64,000 nucleotides of DNA from Megamerina dolium (lineage: Eukaryota; Arthropoda; Insecta; Diptera; Megamerinidae), in contig OY978525.1 of the NCBI GenBank assembly GCA_963854835.1, positions 92,098,136 to 92,162,135 of the forward strand, in the 5' to 3' direction. The translations under genes and the position numbers were made by a program. The first letter of the stretch is position 1. Every line of letters starts with the position of its first letter. Positions 11,836 through 24,285 of the stretch are shown here, one piece after another. The notes beneath the pieces are model-generated. The model made no database searches, was not told where the DNA came from, and saw only the letters and a program-made list of their open reading frames with translations.

Positions 11836-12836
11836 TTAATATTTAGTATGACATCCCTTAGCGTTAATGATAGCCTGGAGTCTATTTGGCATTGAATCCA
11901 CCAATTTTTGAGTGATGTCTGGTGTGATTTTTTTCCATTCCTCCATCAGTACCTTCTATAGGTCTTGCTTATTAGAAATCTTGTGTGTTCTTATTTTATT
12001 GTCCAAAATAGACCAAAGATTTTCAATCACATTCATGTCAGGTGACTGTGGTGGTGGAGACATCAAGTGTGGGCAGTTCCAAATAAGCCAAGATTGCACA
12101 ATTCCAGATTTATGTTTTGGGTCATTATCTTGGTAGTACCGAAATTCTTCCCGCAAATCCAGTTTGTCTGCACTTTGAAGTAAATTGTTTTTCAGAATCT
12201 CGAGGTACTTCATTTTGTCCATTGTCCCCTCAATAAAAACCAATTCACCTACTCCGGCTGCTGACATATAGGCCCAAACCATCACGCTACCGCCACCATG
12301 CTTCACTGTGGGCTTAAGGTTCTCCTTGTTTAGCTCGGTATTCGCTTTACGCCAAACATATGACATTCCGTCCGAACCAAAAATATTAAACTTAGACTCA
12401 TCCGCGAAAATAACGGTATTCCAGAACGCAGGAGTCTTAATAATATGCTCTTTGGCGGAGTCAAGTCGGCGTTGTATATTCATTTTTGAAATGAATGGTT
12501 TCTTTCGGGCTACTCGACCGTTCAAGTCATGATTGCGCAGCACACGTCGGACAGTTTCAGCACTGGATGATTTCCTATTTCACGCTGAACCTCTGCAGCC
12601 AACTTCGGAGCGGATAACTTTGGATTTTTCTTAATTTTTCGTACAATATAACGCTCGTCTGATGCGTTGAAAATCTTATTAGGTGCTTCTCTGCCCTTGT
12701 TCTCCAACCGATTTTCGCGAACGAAGCGTGGAATGATGTATTGGACAGTTGAGGCACTTAAATTTGTCATTTCAGCAATTTTTCGCACACTCTGACCTTT
12801 CCTAAAATGGTTAATTACCAGTTTACGCTGTTCCAT
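11836..12836 (-). pseudogene. Tc1-like D,D34E transposase, two lesions
   Basis: It starts at ATG 12834-12836 (MEQRKLVINHFRKGQSVRKI). Two helix-turn-helix segments occupy roughly residues 10-100 and bind the IR/DR ends. The catalytic residues are visible: Asp in VIFADESKFN, Asp in YQDNDPKH, and Glu in DMNVIENLW with 34 residues between the last two. A GGGSVMVW motif is present. One frameshift falls near 12565, where REIGN stops matching and the family sequence continues as SSSAETVRRVLR in the next frame. One in-frame TAG at 11956-11958 interrupts the C-terminus, which continues KVLMEEWKKITPDIT and ends at 11836. The full coding span of about 333 codons equals the normal family length. It is inactive in this copy. 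Confidence 0.88.
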
Positions 12837-13003
12837 CGTTGTACGACGCCCATAACGCTAAATGTTTAATTTACAGCACTTTAACTATTTAAAATAATAA
12901 TAATAAAAATTGTTATAATAGTTAAAAAGGTCCAAAAACTCATACAATTCAAAAAAACTTTGTAACTGCGCGGCAGAATGAAACTTACTTACATTGAAGT
13001 TTG

Positions 13004-13224
13004 TGTACGAAATAAGATGTGAGCTGAAAATCAGCTGATCAATAGTTTTTCTCTCTTGCATGACAAAAAGAACAATTTTTGGGGTTCCCCGTTTTCTTAT
13101 TAGGTTTACTAAACACATACACAGACATCTACATTCAAAACTTATCGATAAGTTTTTTAGTTTCGATGTTACAGCCATGTACATAAAAATATATACACTG
13201 TACGAAATAAGCTGTGAGCCACTG
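13004..13224. repeat. Right IR/DR block of Tc1 element
   Basis: The inner motif at 13004-13023 has one change (AAGATG for AAGCTG). The outer motif is at 13196-13224. The spacing matches that of the left end. Confidence 0.8.
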
Positions 13225-13359
13225 TATTAGAACCTCAACCTTTATAGAGCTCTTAATACAAATATTCAAAATATGCCTTTTTTAAGGCTGTTTGATCTAT
13301 AATGTAATGCTCTACAATGCGACTGTGGTCAAGTGTATTATTGCAAATCAAATTTCGGA

Positions 13360-13551
13360 TTATCTCCTATTCCTCATACAGAAGAGGTTATGTTTTATTT
13401 GGTCCAATTCCATCATTTTAATGTGTAAGCGAAGATTGATTATTCCCGACACGAATCGGTAATATGTGAGAATGCAGTGATCGCTGGTTATTCCTGCCAT
13501 GCATCGGTCTAGACTTAGTCTTGTCTGTGACACATCATGTCTGAAGGTCAT
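13360..13551 (-). pseudogene. Possible LINE C-terminal relic
   Basis: A 63-codon frame contains QTRLSLDRCMAGITSDHCIL, which resembles the LxGxxTGHC..L segment after the RNase H domain of jockey/R1-type LINEs. Flanking frames are closed, and no reverse transcriptase motif is visible in 13230-14060. It may equally be chance. Confidence 0.28.
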
Positions 13552-14063
13552 AGTCAGTCCATCTTACAATTGCTAAATGGTTGAGGTTTCCTAAGAAATC
13601 AAGAGTTTTCTGAACATGCTAATTACTCTCAAGCGTATGAAGTTGTATTAAATACATTTTATTATTTCTTGGGGTGGTGTAGTTCAGGAGTAGCTGAAGC
13701 CTGTTTTGTGAGTAGTTGATTATAAAGCCATTCTGATGTTCTGATTATCATTGCCGTATTGCTCGCACACCATGCTTCACTAAGTCTCACCCTCTTGACA
13801 TCCCAATTTAACATGAGATTACAGAGGATTATCAGCATATCAGCATCTTGTTTAGAAGAGCTTATTTTGCACAGCTGCTCTAATGCTGTCCTTTGGCTTT
13901 GTTGAATGCACCTTCTATGCGTAGAAGGTTATACATTACATATTTTTTACAGTCTATATATTTTTGTATAGGTTCCGACCAATTTGCCCTTGGTTCAGGT
14001 ACTTTGTCAACCGGAGATATACCATTGGTTATCTAAGGAGTTTATCTTTGAGTCCTTTAATAA

Positions 14064-14424
14064 AAAAGTAAAAATGAATATGTGGCTCTTTAAGCCCCGA
14101 AGGGATCTTTGGTCGAGCTTCTCTTCAATTACTGTTGTGCGTGTTAAATTTGGGACAGTATTAGAAGGGACCTACGTATTTTAGCCGGTTCCGAACGGCA
14201 GAACCCTTGTGACATCACTTTTTCTGAGCTTTGTCACAGAGTTCTTTAGAAGCTTTACCATGGCATGTTGTTACTGCCGCAAGAATTGCCAATTGCTTGC
14301 CGACAGGAGGGTACCGTTCGAAAGAAAACTCTTTTCGATATTAAATTTGTTATGCTTCAGCCGGGGATTGAACCCACGACCTATAGATCAGAAAGCTAAC
14401 ACACTAACCACTGAGCTACGGCAC
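14064..14424 (-). mobile_element. tRNA-derived SINE, copy A
   Basis: Read on the - strand, the element begins GGGTGCCGTAGCTCAGTGG, with an A box (TAGCTCAGTGG) and, about 50 bases later, a B box (GGTTCAATCCC). These are the internal pol III promoter of a tRNA. A tRNA-unrelated body of about 280 bases follows, ending in a T/A-rich tail. Ten-base target duplicates CCTTTAATAA flank it at 14054-14063 and 14425-14434. Four relatives in this window share the whole body. Confidence 0.88.
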
Positions 14425-16059
14425 CCTTTAATAATGCCTTTAATATGCCTTTAATGCCTTTAATAAAAAATACAATTGTATTATTGATTGAAAGTTATTA
14501 ATATGAAGAACCCACAAGTTTTTAGAGATTTATCTAGAAAGTAATTAAAATTAAAAAAAAAAAAATTTATTGACTTTCGCCAATGCATTCAAAATAACCC
14601 ATTAACGAGTTTTTGAAAGAAAAAGTCTAAGAAATAGTTCCAATTTTGTATTACAAAGCTTTCAGAAAACACACGGTTCTGACGTTTAGACACACAAACT
14701 GTTAATACATATTTTTGCTTACATAGTTTATTTAATTACTCTTGATAAATACTTCTACCAGCAATCGCTTTAAGCAAAAGCGAATTTTTAATGCAATCAG
14801 TTTGTTTTGTCTTTTAATAAATTACTTGGAAGTAGTGACTGTAAACTGTTGACTGTCTCTCTTTCTCTCTTTCTCTCTTTTTCTATCTTTTTTTTCGTTT
14901 GCCAATCTTTCCCACTCTCTGTACCACTTTCCTCAGCTCACTTCTACGCATCATAAACACTGGTCAGGATGTAATTACAAACTTTAATTTTCCTATGTGC
15001 TTTAGTATTGGACAGAATCACAAAGAAAACTTTATTTTATCACTTGGCTATGGCTATACAACTCTAACACAACCTAACATATATATCCTTGCATTATACA
15101 CATACATAAATATTTTTGCAGCATCTCATATTACAATAATGCCATAGACCAAAACATGAAGACAGTACGAATGATCCACCCCTTTTATGTTCATATCTAC
15201 ATATATTTATGAAAATTCAAATAAATCTCTTTTGATATGAAATAAAAAAAAAATTAATATTTCCTTCAATGAAATCCAAGTGGATACGACATTAATACAT
15301 ACCTCATGAAAAATACTCACATTTGGGAAATTCGATTATAATTTTAAATGAAAAATTTTAAATAAAATTTAATAATTTTTCAAAAGCCAAATAAATTCTC
15401 ATACTTAGAATTGGTGCAATTAGTATATCGAAGTATTTATATATTACACATCCATACATATGTACATTAATCTATATCAATATGGTGAAAATAAATAATT
15501 CCAGATGCTCAAGCAGAATGGCACATACTATAGGTACACGGAGTATTCGTATGTACATAGTATAATATGCAGGTATACACACACATACTCGTATATGTAC
15601 AAAAATCTGGCAAGAGTGATCCATTAAATAAATTTATAGATTCATTTTAAGCAATTATTGATCAGCATACATATTTTATACATATCGTACTTGTAGCAAA
15701 GTATGTATGTAATATATTGTGTTAAAAATGCCAACACGAAGAAAAATGTGCTGGCAAGCATGTTTAATAAAAGAACAATAATAACAAAATGTACGTACTA
15801 CAAGCAATAAGTACATATGTTTGTACATATGTAATACTTTATGTTTTATAAATTGATTATTGTACTTAAGCTTTTGTTTTACTTCACTTGCTGCTCTGAT
15901 ATGGGCGCTGTTGCCGTTGCTGTTATTGTTATTCTGACATTATAAATTCAAAAATAATTGCACATTTAATTAATTTAATCAATTGTACATGCGTACGCAC
16001 TCACGCACTCATATGCTTCCAAACAACACAAGCACACTCAACAGTTCGAGTATACAACA

Positions 16060-16130
16060 AATGATGGTGGTGGTGGTGATGATGCTGTATACGAGTTGAT
16101 GAAGTAATGATGATGATGTGATGATGATTG
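16060..16130. repeat. GGT/GAT trinucleotide repeats
   Basis: Interrupted GGT and GAT runs, including five consecutive GGT units near 16066. Confidence 0.8.
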
Positions 16131-16503
16131 CCATATAAGAATACCAATAATAATCGATAAGATTGAAATAATAACATCCACAATAATAACACAATACGTA
16201 TGTTTGTGCAAGTACATGCCACAAAATATATTAGCAACAAATGATCTTAATCGCTGCTTAATTGGCAACAGATACAAATACTTAACAAAACCAAAGCAGC
16301 AACGAAAAGAAACGTACATTCTAACAACAAGTACAATAAAACTAATAACAACAATAACAAGTACCTACAATAATTTCCAAAAGAAAATGGTGTATGTACA
16401 CCAATCAGGGTCATATTCGAACACAGAAACATAAACACTCGGCAACAAACGATATATATCAGTCAATAGCAAACATCCGCAGCTATGGTATAGTGGATGA
16501 TGT

Positions 16504-16592
16504 ATGACAAATAATAAGAAGAAGAATAATAAAAACAAGAATGTGATGATGCTGATGATGACGGCGATGATGATGACGATGATGAAGATGAA
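16504..16592. repeat. AAT/AAG/GAT trinucleotide repeats
   Basis: An imperfect purine-rich trinucleotide tract. The frames it opens encode only N/K/M runs and are not credible proteins. Confidence 0.8.
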
Positions 16593-17165
16593 AGAGCAGA
16601 ATGTTTCTACTAAAAATGCTAAAAGAGAACTAACTTATACTAGAAGCACAAACTACACAGTGAAGCTTCACAATTCTATTCTTTTACAAAACAATTTTAA
16701 TGGAGAATAAATGTTGCGGCAGGCATTACAAAATGAAAATTATAGTAAATCAATATACAGGCACACATACACACAATAACCATACCACATCCATCCATAC
16801 ATTGTATATCAAAGAATTCTTAGTGATTGTGTGTGGCACATGTGTACTATTCTGTGGATTCAATTAATTTTAATACAAGGAAGCAACATTTAAAACATCT
16901 ACACATATATTTATACATATATGTACATTAGAGTGGTCCAACATTTATATGGAGAAAAAACTAATGGAGATAAGACTATAGGCATGATGAGCAATAGACT
17001 ATTCGTGGATGCTGTGCTGGGGCAAGAAAGCACATCTTTTTCATATTTAAACCATTTACCATTTTATGGGGAAAATATGCCACATTTTCGATTTTGATAG
17101 GCGAGTGCCACCTATTTTTTGAGCTTTCTTAAGAAATTGTGTGAGTTCAAAACGGCAGTGGCGGG

Positions 17166-17853
17166 GTGGTGATGACACATCGAGCTCAAAATTCGATTAA
17201 TGGGATGAAAATTTGTAAAAAAGTCTTCAGCTTCCAAAGCGTCAGAAAGCATATCATCAAAGAAACAGGGATGGAAGATGATAGTTGTAGGAGGTACAAA
17301 GCTCAGTCAGAAACTCTGGCTGAGCATATCATGTCAGCATGTAGCAATATGGCCCTACAGATTACACTAAAAGGCATAATAATGTTGCAAAAATTGTGCA
17401 TCAAAAAATTCTTCAAAATATAATATGGAATTCGAAAAGTTCCTTATTACAAGTCTGCCTCATGTTCAGTAACAAAAAACGAAAGCGTATAAATTTATTA
17501 TGATCTCACAATCTATACGGAGCACACTCAGATACATAATAGACCTGACATTACAATAGTCGATAAGCTGCTTAAAAAAGAGATTCTGGTTGCTATAGCC
17601 GTACCTGCCTCAAAAAATATTGGTCGAACATACGAAGTATGTGGGGCTGGCAATGGATATAAAAAGGATGTGGAATTTATCCGAAGTCGAAATAATCCCA
17701 ATCATAATCAGCGCTGAGAGTATAATATATAAAAAACTAAAGGACGACATCAAATCACTTGGAGTTCCCCCATGGACGATTGACCTGATGCAAAAGTCGA
17801 TAATATCGGATACTTGCCATTTGATTAGAAATACTTTAAATTTTAACTAAAAA
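17166..17853 (+). pseudogene. LINE C-terminal relic, frame-broken
   Basis: Several blocks in different frames follow in the order expected for the C-terminus of a widespread insect non-LTR element: MEDDSCRRY..SETLAEHIMSAC (a zinc-binding C/H/C stretch); YTKRHNNVAKIVHQKIL; VPYYKSASCSVTKNES; HNRPDITIVDK; and KYVGLAMDIKRMWNL followed by VEIIPIIISAE and CHLIRNTLNF, with a stop at about 17851. The family knowledge is remembered alignments such as NRPDI..D and EIKRxWxL. The reverse transcriptase itself is absent (5' truncation). Several frameshifts and stops show it is old. Confidence 0.7.
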
Positions 17854-18196
17854 CGCTAATGTAATATACATAATATATATATTGTTTAGGATTAAGGTCC
17901 CCAATATATAATGTAACTTACCCTTAATGGAGAATTAATAAAAATATCAATGATAATAATAAATATATCAAAAACTAGAGTGTTAATTTTGAGCAAAAAG
18001 AAAAGTAAAATATTATGAAGCACAAAATTGAGGAAAATGTAATATTTATAAACAAAAATATTTTAAAGATATATAGAAAAATGTTTAATGGAGCACCCGA
18101 ATGTACCTACATCAAATATGGACAAATACCACACATAAAAGTGTACAGTGTGTACTACCATTATGGTTATTATAGAAGTTATCCATATGTATGTAC

Positions 18197-18434
<238 letters not shown>

Positions 18435-18439
18435 ATATA

Positions 18440-19980
18440 GCACAAAAGAATGCAACATTTATATACTTACACTATAATATACATATATGTTCAGCGATCT
18501 AAACAGCTGCATTCGCACCACCCAACATAGAGTTGACCTTAAAAGGAGAGTAAAACCACAACAACATCGACATCATTTCAAAGGCTACAAGTATAATGGG
18601 AAAAACAAGAGCATAGAAGCCACTATAAAAATAATAAGAACAACAACCACAAAAATATACATACAACTAGCATCCAACATACAACAACATAGCAACAATG
18701 AGTATTGTAGCAATGAATAAAGTATTACTACTACAGCAATAACACCTTCAACATTATATATTAAAAGAATCGTTGCACCGACACCGACAGGAATGCATAT
18801 GTCCCTACATTTCTATTAACAACAATGTTGTATTTATTGTCAATGTAATTAAGTTGGTTCACGAACATTGTAAGCGCATGGCAAGCACAAATGTAATGCA
18901 TATGAATATATAGTAAGTACGATCTGTAAATATAAAGTATACTGCAACCATGCGATCATAGGACTAACCACAATGTGTACCACACTACTTGTATGTACCT
19001 TTTTAATTGGAACTTAACAAGGCATTAAAGGAAAGTTGAAAATGCAAACCAACAATAACAATATGTATAATGTGCCAATATGACCAGTATGACTAGTACC
19101 GCACATAAGCAATAACAATAACTTTAGAATCAACCAAAACATCAACCTACATACATCATGTGGCAACAATGAAGCAACAACAACAACAACAGTGACGCAT
19201 AACAGTAGCTAAGGCATCAGTAATGTGTAGTAGCAATTGTTGATTGTAATTGGTGGCATGTAGTTGCATATTTATATACATATTGGCAACAGCCATCAGT
19301 ATTCCCACTTGCATTCGTAACACACAACAAAAACCCAATAGAATGAATATAAGTAGATATGTATGATTGTTGATACACGCACATACCCACACTCTCATAC
19401 ACAGAAAATGCAATAATGTCAGAAAATGCTACTTCATTATTCTATTCAGCTATTCAGTTTGATTTTAGTACTGTTTTTGTTGGATATGTTTGATTAAAAT
19501 GCATCTTCATCCATCTTCAAAGCTTCTAATCTTCAAATCTGTAATCTTTAATTTGGATATTTTTCTTGTATATGAGTATGCATACGACCACAACTCGCCC
19601 AAGCACTACACACTGACAGTTTTCAGACAGAGCAAAATATACAATATATTATCATCATCATCATCATCATGAGCTTAACTGATGTGGGGGTATCTAAAAT
19701 TGTTGTTTTGTTGTTACATCCCAAGAAAATCCTTATGCATTCATATGTATGAAAAAGGGATTCAGAATACAAACATTGTTGCACGAGGAGACAACTCATT
19801 TCTACTGAATTTGGCTACAAGAAACTCAATGGTAGAATCGCTTTGCTAGACTACATAGAAAATTGGTCAAACAAGTTTTTGCTCAGAAGTTTATTTGGTT
19901 CAGTAAAAGCGTAACATTAATTCTGAATAAATGGCTATGTAATTTTGTAAATCATATTTTTTCTTCAATTGAATACCCCA
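18440..19980. other. AT-rich spacer
   Basis: No gene is supported. There are CAA/CAT-rich patches (18550-18700, 19165-19190) and an ATC run at 19652-19669. Confidence 0.5.
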
Positions 19981-19983
19981 CAC

Positions 19984-20520
19984 CAAATTTAAAGTCATTC
20001 TTATCACAAATAAACCTTTGTTCCTTTGCTCCTCTCTTATATACAAAATATAATTATCATCTTAGTCTTTTTCATAAATATAACTGCATACAAAATCTAA
20101 AGCCATTCTGTTTATAAATAAATACAGTCTACATATAAAATTTGATTTTCTTTTAAGAAATCGTGGTATTTGTACGGAAGGTAGCATTCTTTTTCAATCC
20201 ATCATACTGAAACCTTGAACATTATAGTTTTTTATCAAAATTTAAAGTCATGCCAATTATAAATATACATAGTCATCATACAAAATTTGAATTTCTTTTA
20301 ACAAAGTGAGAAATCTCTATGGAAGATGCCATAATTATTCAATCTATCATCCTGAAATTGGGGGCATCATATTTTTTCACCAAAATTGTATTCCCTAAAA
20401 AATTTGAAATCATTCCATTTATAAATTAATATAGTTTCCATACAAAAATACAATTTATTTCGTGAAATTTGCACGAAAGATATAATTATTTTTCCGTCAA
20501 TCATTCTGAAATTGCTGGTC
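19984..20520. repeat. Degenerate tandem repeat, unit about 145-160 bp
   Basis: The string CAAAATYTAAAGYCATTC-like recurs at about 19984, 20090, 20235 and 20397. Each is followed by TTATAAATAWA, a CATACAAAATTTGA segment and a TTCAATC-ATCATYCTGAAA segment. At least three diverged units are visible. No coding capacity was found. Confidence 0.6.
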
Positions 20521-20995
20521 AATAATAGCACAAGTTTACAAGTTTACAAATTGCATAAACTTGTCTGATGCACAATTATTGACAGTGCTTTCTTAAACAA
20601 AATCGTCTTATTACTAAGTGAGTCTGAAGATATTTATAATATTCCAAGGCTTAATTTTCTTCATTTAATATATGTATAACTCAATCTCCAATCAACTCTG
20701 TATAAAATATTTTCAAGTTAGGTTAATTAATTTTTAGCAATATTGGAAAAAATAAACCAAGCAAAAACAAATAGAATACAAATAGAATTAAAAGATCTCA
20801 CAGATTTACGCCTGTCGTCCCACGCATTCATCTAAGTATTTTAACATCACTTGACATGCAATTCCTCATATGTACGCATTACAGTACTACATATTTCACT
20901 ATCGTCTTGTGCCAAGCATCATTACTAGGAACTTTTTGAATAAAATAGATATTTAAAGGCATTCCTATAGAATTATTTATTTTAAAATCATATGT

Positions 20996-21362
20996 GGGTG
21001 CCGGAGCTCAGTGGTTAGTGTGTTCGCCTTCTGATCTGTAGGTCGTGGTTCAATCCCCGGCTGATGCGTAACAAATTTAATATCGATAAGATTTTTCTTT
21101 CGAATGGTACCCACCTGTCGGCAAGCAATTGGCAATTCTTCCGATAGTAACGACTTGCCATGAAAAAGCTTCTTAAAGAACTCTGTGACAAAGCTCAGAA
21201 AAAGTGATGTCACAAGTGTTCTGCCGTTCGGAACCGGCTAAAATAAGTAGGACCCTTTCAATACTGTCCAAATTTAAGACGCACAACAGTAATGGAAGAG
21301 AAGCTCGGCCAATGAGCCCTTTGGGGCTTTAAGTGCCACATAAAAAAAAAAAAAAAAAAAAA
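20996..21362 (+). mobile_element. tRNA-derived SINE, copy B
   Basis: This is the most complete copy on the + strand. It starts GGGTGCCGGAGCTCAGTGG (A box), has GGTTCAATCCCCGG (B box) at about 21050, then the shared body with CTGCCGTTCGGAACCGGCTA and AGACGCACAACAGTAATGGA. It ends in a poly(A) run of about 20. Pol III promoter boxes and an A tail are the features of a SINE moved by a LINE partner. Unlike copies A and C, it ends in pure A. No convincing target duplication was found. Confidence 0.88.
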
Positions 21363-23690
21363 TTTATGACTGTAAATACTTGTATAGCATAGATATACAA
21401 ATGCCTGAGTGCATTACACATTGTTCACATAATAAATGTTTTAGTTTGTACTTACTTTATTCTACATATTAAAATTCATACTCATTTACATTCATATAAT
21501 GCAATCTTATAATGACGATCTCATATTGCAACATGATTCACAGTATCTACCTAACTCCTCTGAAATGATTAATAATGGCATGTTCATGGAAATACCACAA
21601 TACATCGTTCGTGCATCATCATCATCCCATAGACAGCTTGACAGACGATTGGTTAACACCCACTGCATTTTCAACCCATCACATTGAACATTTTGTGGTA
21701 TGTTGCATTTATTGTACATGCATGCATACGAGTATAATATCATACTATTGTATATGCATATGCTACACCGCAACAAATGACTACAAAATATGATTGGAAG
21801 CCCACAATCGCACTTCGCACTTTGAATATGTATATGCATTACTATAACTTTATGTTGTTGCTACTGCTGCTTTGGCAGATATTTTGTAAAATGCGCGCCT
21901 TTAGCAATATTGCAATAATGCATTCAACTATTGCATATTGTGATGTCAATTGTTGTTGTTATTATTGTCATAAAGAAATAAATTTTAATGATTATTTATT
22001 GCCTTGAGGTTAGTTCGAGCAATTGATCTTCTTTTATTTTCACATTGTTTTTTCTGCCATTTTTGTGATCATAAGCTACTGAGTTGAATGTCTCACTGGC
22101 TATGTTCAGTTGGACCATGCTTGACATGCAAATACAATAAATAAGTATAATAAATTGAATGACAATCATTTGGAGCACAAGAAATTAATTTTAAGCAGAA
22201 GAATGTAAAAGAGAAAAGAAATATGAAAAATTGCATTAATCAATGAATTTATATACTGCTTCCTATAACTAATATCGTATATATAATTTATTTGCACATA
22301 TCACACTATGAGCAATGGCTAAATAATAATCTACAGATAATTTTTTTATTTTTTTTTTTTATCTCTCTTCAACATCGATATATTAGTCAATTGATCATGA
22401 ATGCATGCAACATTATTCATTAACAGCGGTATATGTGAGTTTATCTAAAATGAGCACATGCTTGTACATATATGCAGCATGAATAGTACACACTAACAAC
22501 AGCAATGAGGACTTTGCCACAACCACCAATAATGCTATAATCATTACAATCACTATTAGCATCATTATTACCATAATCATCATAATCATCATCGAAAGCT
22601 TCATTCGAAGTATCAAGACTCTCGCCGCATTATTAACCGCATAGTCATCATCATCATAGCCATTATTTTCATCATTATCAGCACTATCACGCGTGACACT
22701 ATGCAATGTCATCTTTTATCCTTACTTGCAAGAAATATTTCCCACATTTACCATATACGCTACGTGTGTATGCATGTGTTCTATTGTGCTCCATCTGTAC
22801 ATAAATGGTATATATTATAGTACATATGTTGCAAGTTATTTTTCATATAGTTACTTATGGTTGTTGCCACGAATTATAATCGTATTAGTATATAGCAGAA
22901 AATCATATACACAAGTGTAGCTGTTTTATCAAAAGAATTTCGCTTTTTTTTCGGTGCAATATTTCTCTTCTGACATCAAACACTTTTCAATGCCACCATC
23001 AATGGTGCACATTCACTCACCACATTACTGATATGTCTCATTAAACGCGTGATGATGATAAATCATCAAAAATAGCAAAGAAATATTTGTCGCCGACATT
23101 CCTCATATTGTTTGAAATATTTCTGGATTATGGCAGTGGTGATAATGACGAACGTGATGGTAAAGCATTTATCAGTTGCTAGTAAATGGTGGTAATACCA
23201 CACATATGAACACTCGAGTATATTCATATATGTAGCATAATAGTCCAGTAAATGCTTTCTGAGTTTGGAATTTTTCAATGATTCACTTTGGTTTTAGTCA
23301 ATTCGCTTGTCGATGCAATGTTTTTAAATGGCAATAGATATTGATTTATCGTATTCAACATGAGCTCTGGTATTTAAATCTCATAAAATCTGAAAATTTT
23401 CTCCACTGCTCCAGATTTTGTTACCGTAACTTCGATTCTCTTCTCCGTTGGCATCAGCTATTGGATTTAATAAAAAAAAAAGATTATCTTAGCTCAAGTA
23501 GTGTACTTTGTTGCTAGCTTTGATAGAGCAATTCTTTTGCCGGTGATTGCTACAAATAATTTTAAAAATTGATTCATAATACTAATTAATATAATAAAAA
23601 AATTAAAATAATTACTGTAAAAATCTATAGCTTTCGAATACTTAAAAAATAAAAGGTGTGCAAATGAGTTCTTTGTGTTTTTTGCACAAA
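21363..23690. other. AT-rich spacer
   Basis: No gene is supported. An imperfect ATC/ATT repeat field occupies 22530-22680, and many CATATG/TACATA words are present. Poly(T) lies at 22343-22360. Confidence 0.5.
22530..22680. repeat. Imperfect ATC/ATT trinucleotide field
   Basis: Clusters of CATCAT and ATTATC units, interspersed with unique sequence. Confidence 0.7.
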
Positions 23691-24105
23691 TTCATATTTA
23701 CTGAAAACATACTTCTTAAAAATATTTATAATCGAAATATCCACCATTAATATACATTTTTTCTATTTATCGGATAGTTGCTGAATTCCCTCGGGACAGA
23801 AACTTAATGATTTTGAAGAAGAAAAATTAATCGAACCATTTTCTTATATCTTCAACTTTGGAGAACCAATGGTCAGCTAAATGAGACTACATTCATCTAA
23901 AAAAGTAGTATGCGGAAGGAAGCAAGTCAGAAGAATACATCTCATAGCGGAGAATTTCCCAGCTTAATGAAAACATGACTCCCTGATTAGGTTTTACTGT
24001 ATATGTACGAGCGTTGTCATGTAGCAATGTCTCATTTCGACTTCCTTGGCCAATAAATGGTATTTTTCATTCAGAATGTCAGTTAATTTGATAATCTGTT
24101 GTTGA

Positions 24106-24285
24106 CAGTGGCGTATCCAGAAAGGACCGAAGGATGGTATGGGGGGGGGGGGGGGGGTTCTCAGACGAAAAGGATGTATAAGAATACATTTTTAATGAAT
24201 TATTTTTAAATATCTATATATTATTATTTTTCTTTTGTAACAAGTCAATCGGCTAAGCAGAGATTTATCCCCCTGATCCCACCTG
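24106..24285. mobile_element. hAT-like MITE, copy 1, with G17 tract
   Basis: It begins CAGTGGCGTATCCAG and ends CCCCCTGATCCCACCTG. Its inner part (AAGGATGTATAAGAATACATTTTTAATGAAT region, then TTATTATTTTTCTTTTGTAACAAG) matches copy 2 at 46768-46934 in the opposite orientation. A run of 17 G at 24141-24157 sits inside. It interrupts the mariner relic. The CAGTGGCGTA end is typical of hAT-type MITEs (family knowledge). An 8-bp target duplication is not clear here. Confidence 0.65.

Larger units (their letters stand above)
11575..13224 (-). mobile_element. Tc1-type transposon with IR/DR ends (1650 bp)
   Basis: The element starts CAGTGGCTCC at 11575 and ends with the inverted copy at 13224. TA lies directly outside both ends (11573-11574, 13225-13226). 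A 29-base terminal block (11575-11603, 13196-13224) contains CAGCTTATTTCGTACAGT. The same core recurs about 200 bases further in on each side (11779-11798, 13004-13023), giving the inverted-repeat/direct-repeat layout typical of Bari, Paris and S type Tc1 elements. The interior carries a D,D34E transposase on the - strand. The complete ends and limited damage point to a fairly young copy. Confidence 0.9.
14440..17160. other. AT-rich spacer with trinucleotide repeats
   Basis: No gene is supported. Contents: decaying TTTAATGCC units just after SINE A (14425-14465), a CTTT/CTCTTT tract at 14857-14890, GGT/GAT repeats at 16060-16130 and AAT/GAT/ATG repeats at 16504-16592. These repeats create several misleading open frames. 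Confidence 0.5.

Noticed and set aside
16001..16319. Overlapping frames of up to 93 codons rich in His and Ile
   Set aside because: They arise from GGT/GAT trinucleotide repeats read in reverse.
20996..21070. Functional tRNA gene
   Set aside because: The head has A and B boxes but poor stem pairing and is fused to a conserved 280-base body present in five copies, so it is a SINE.
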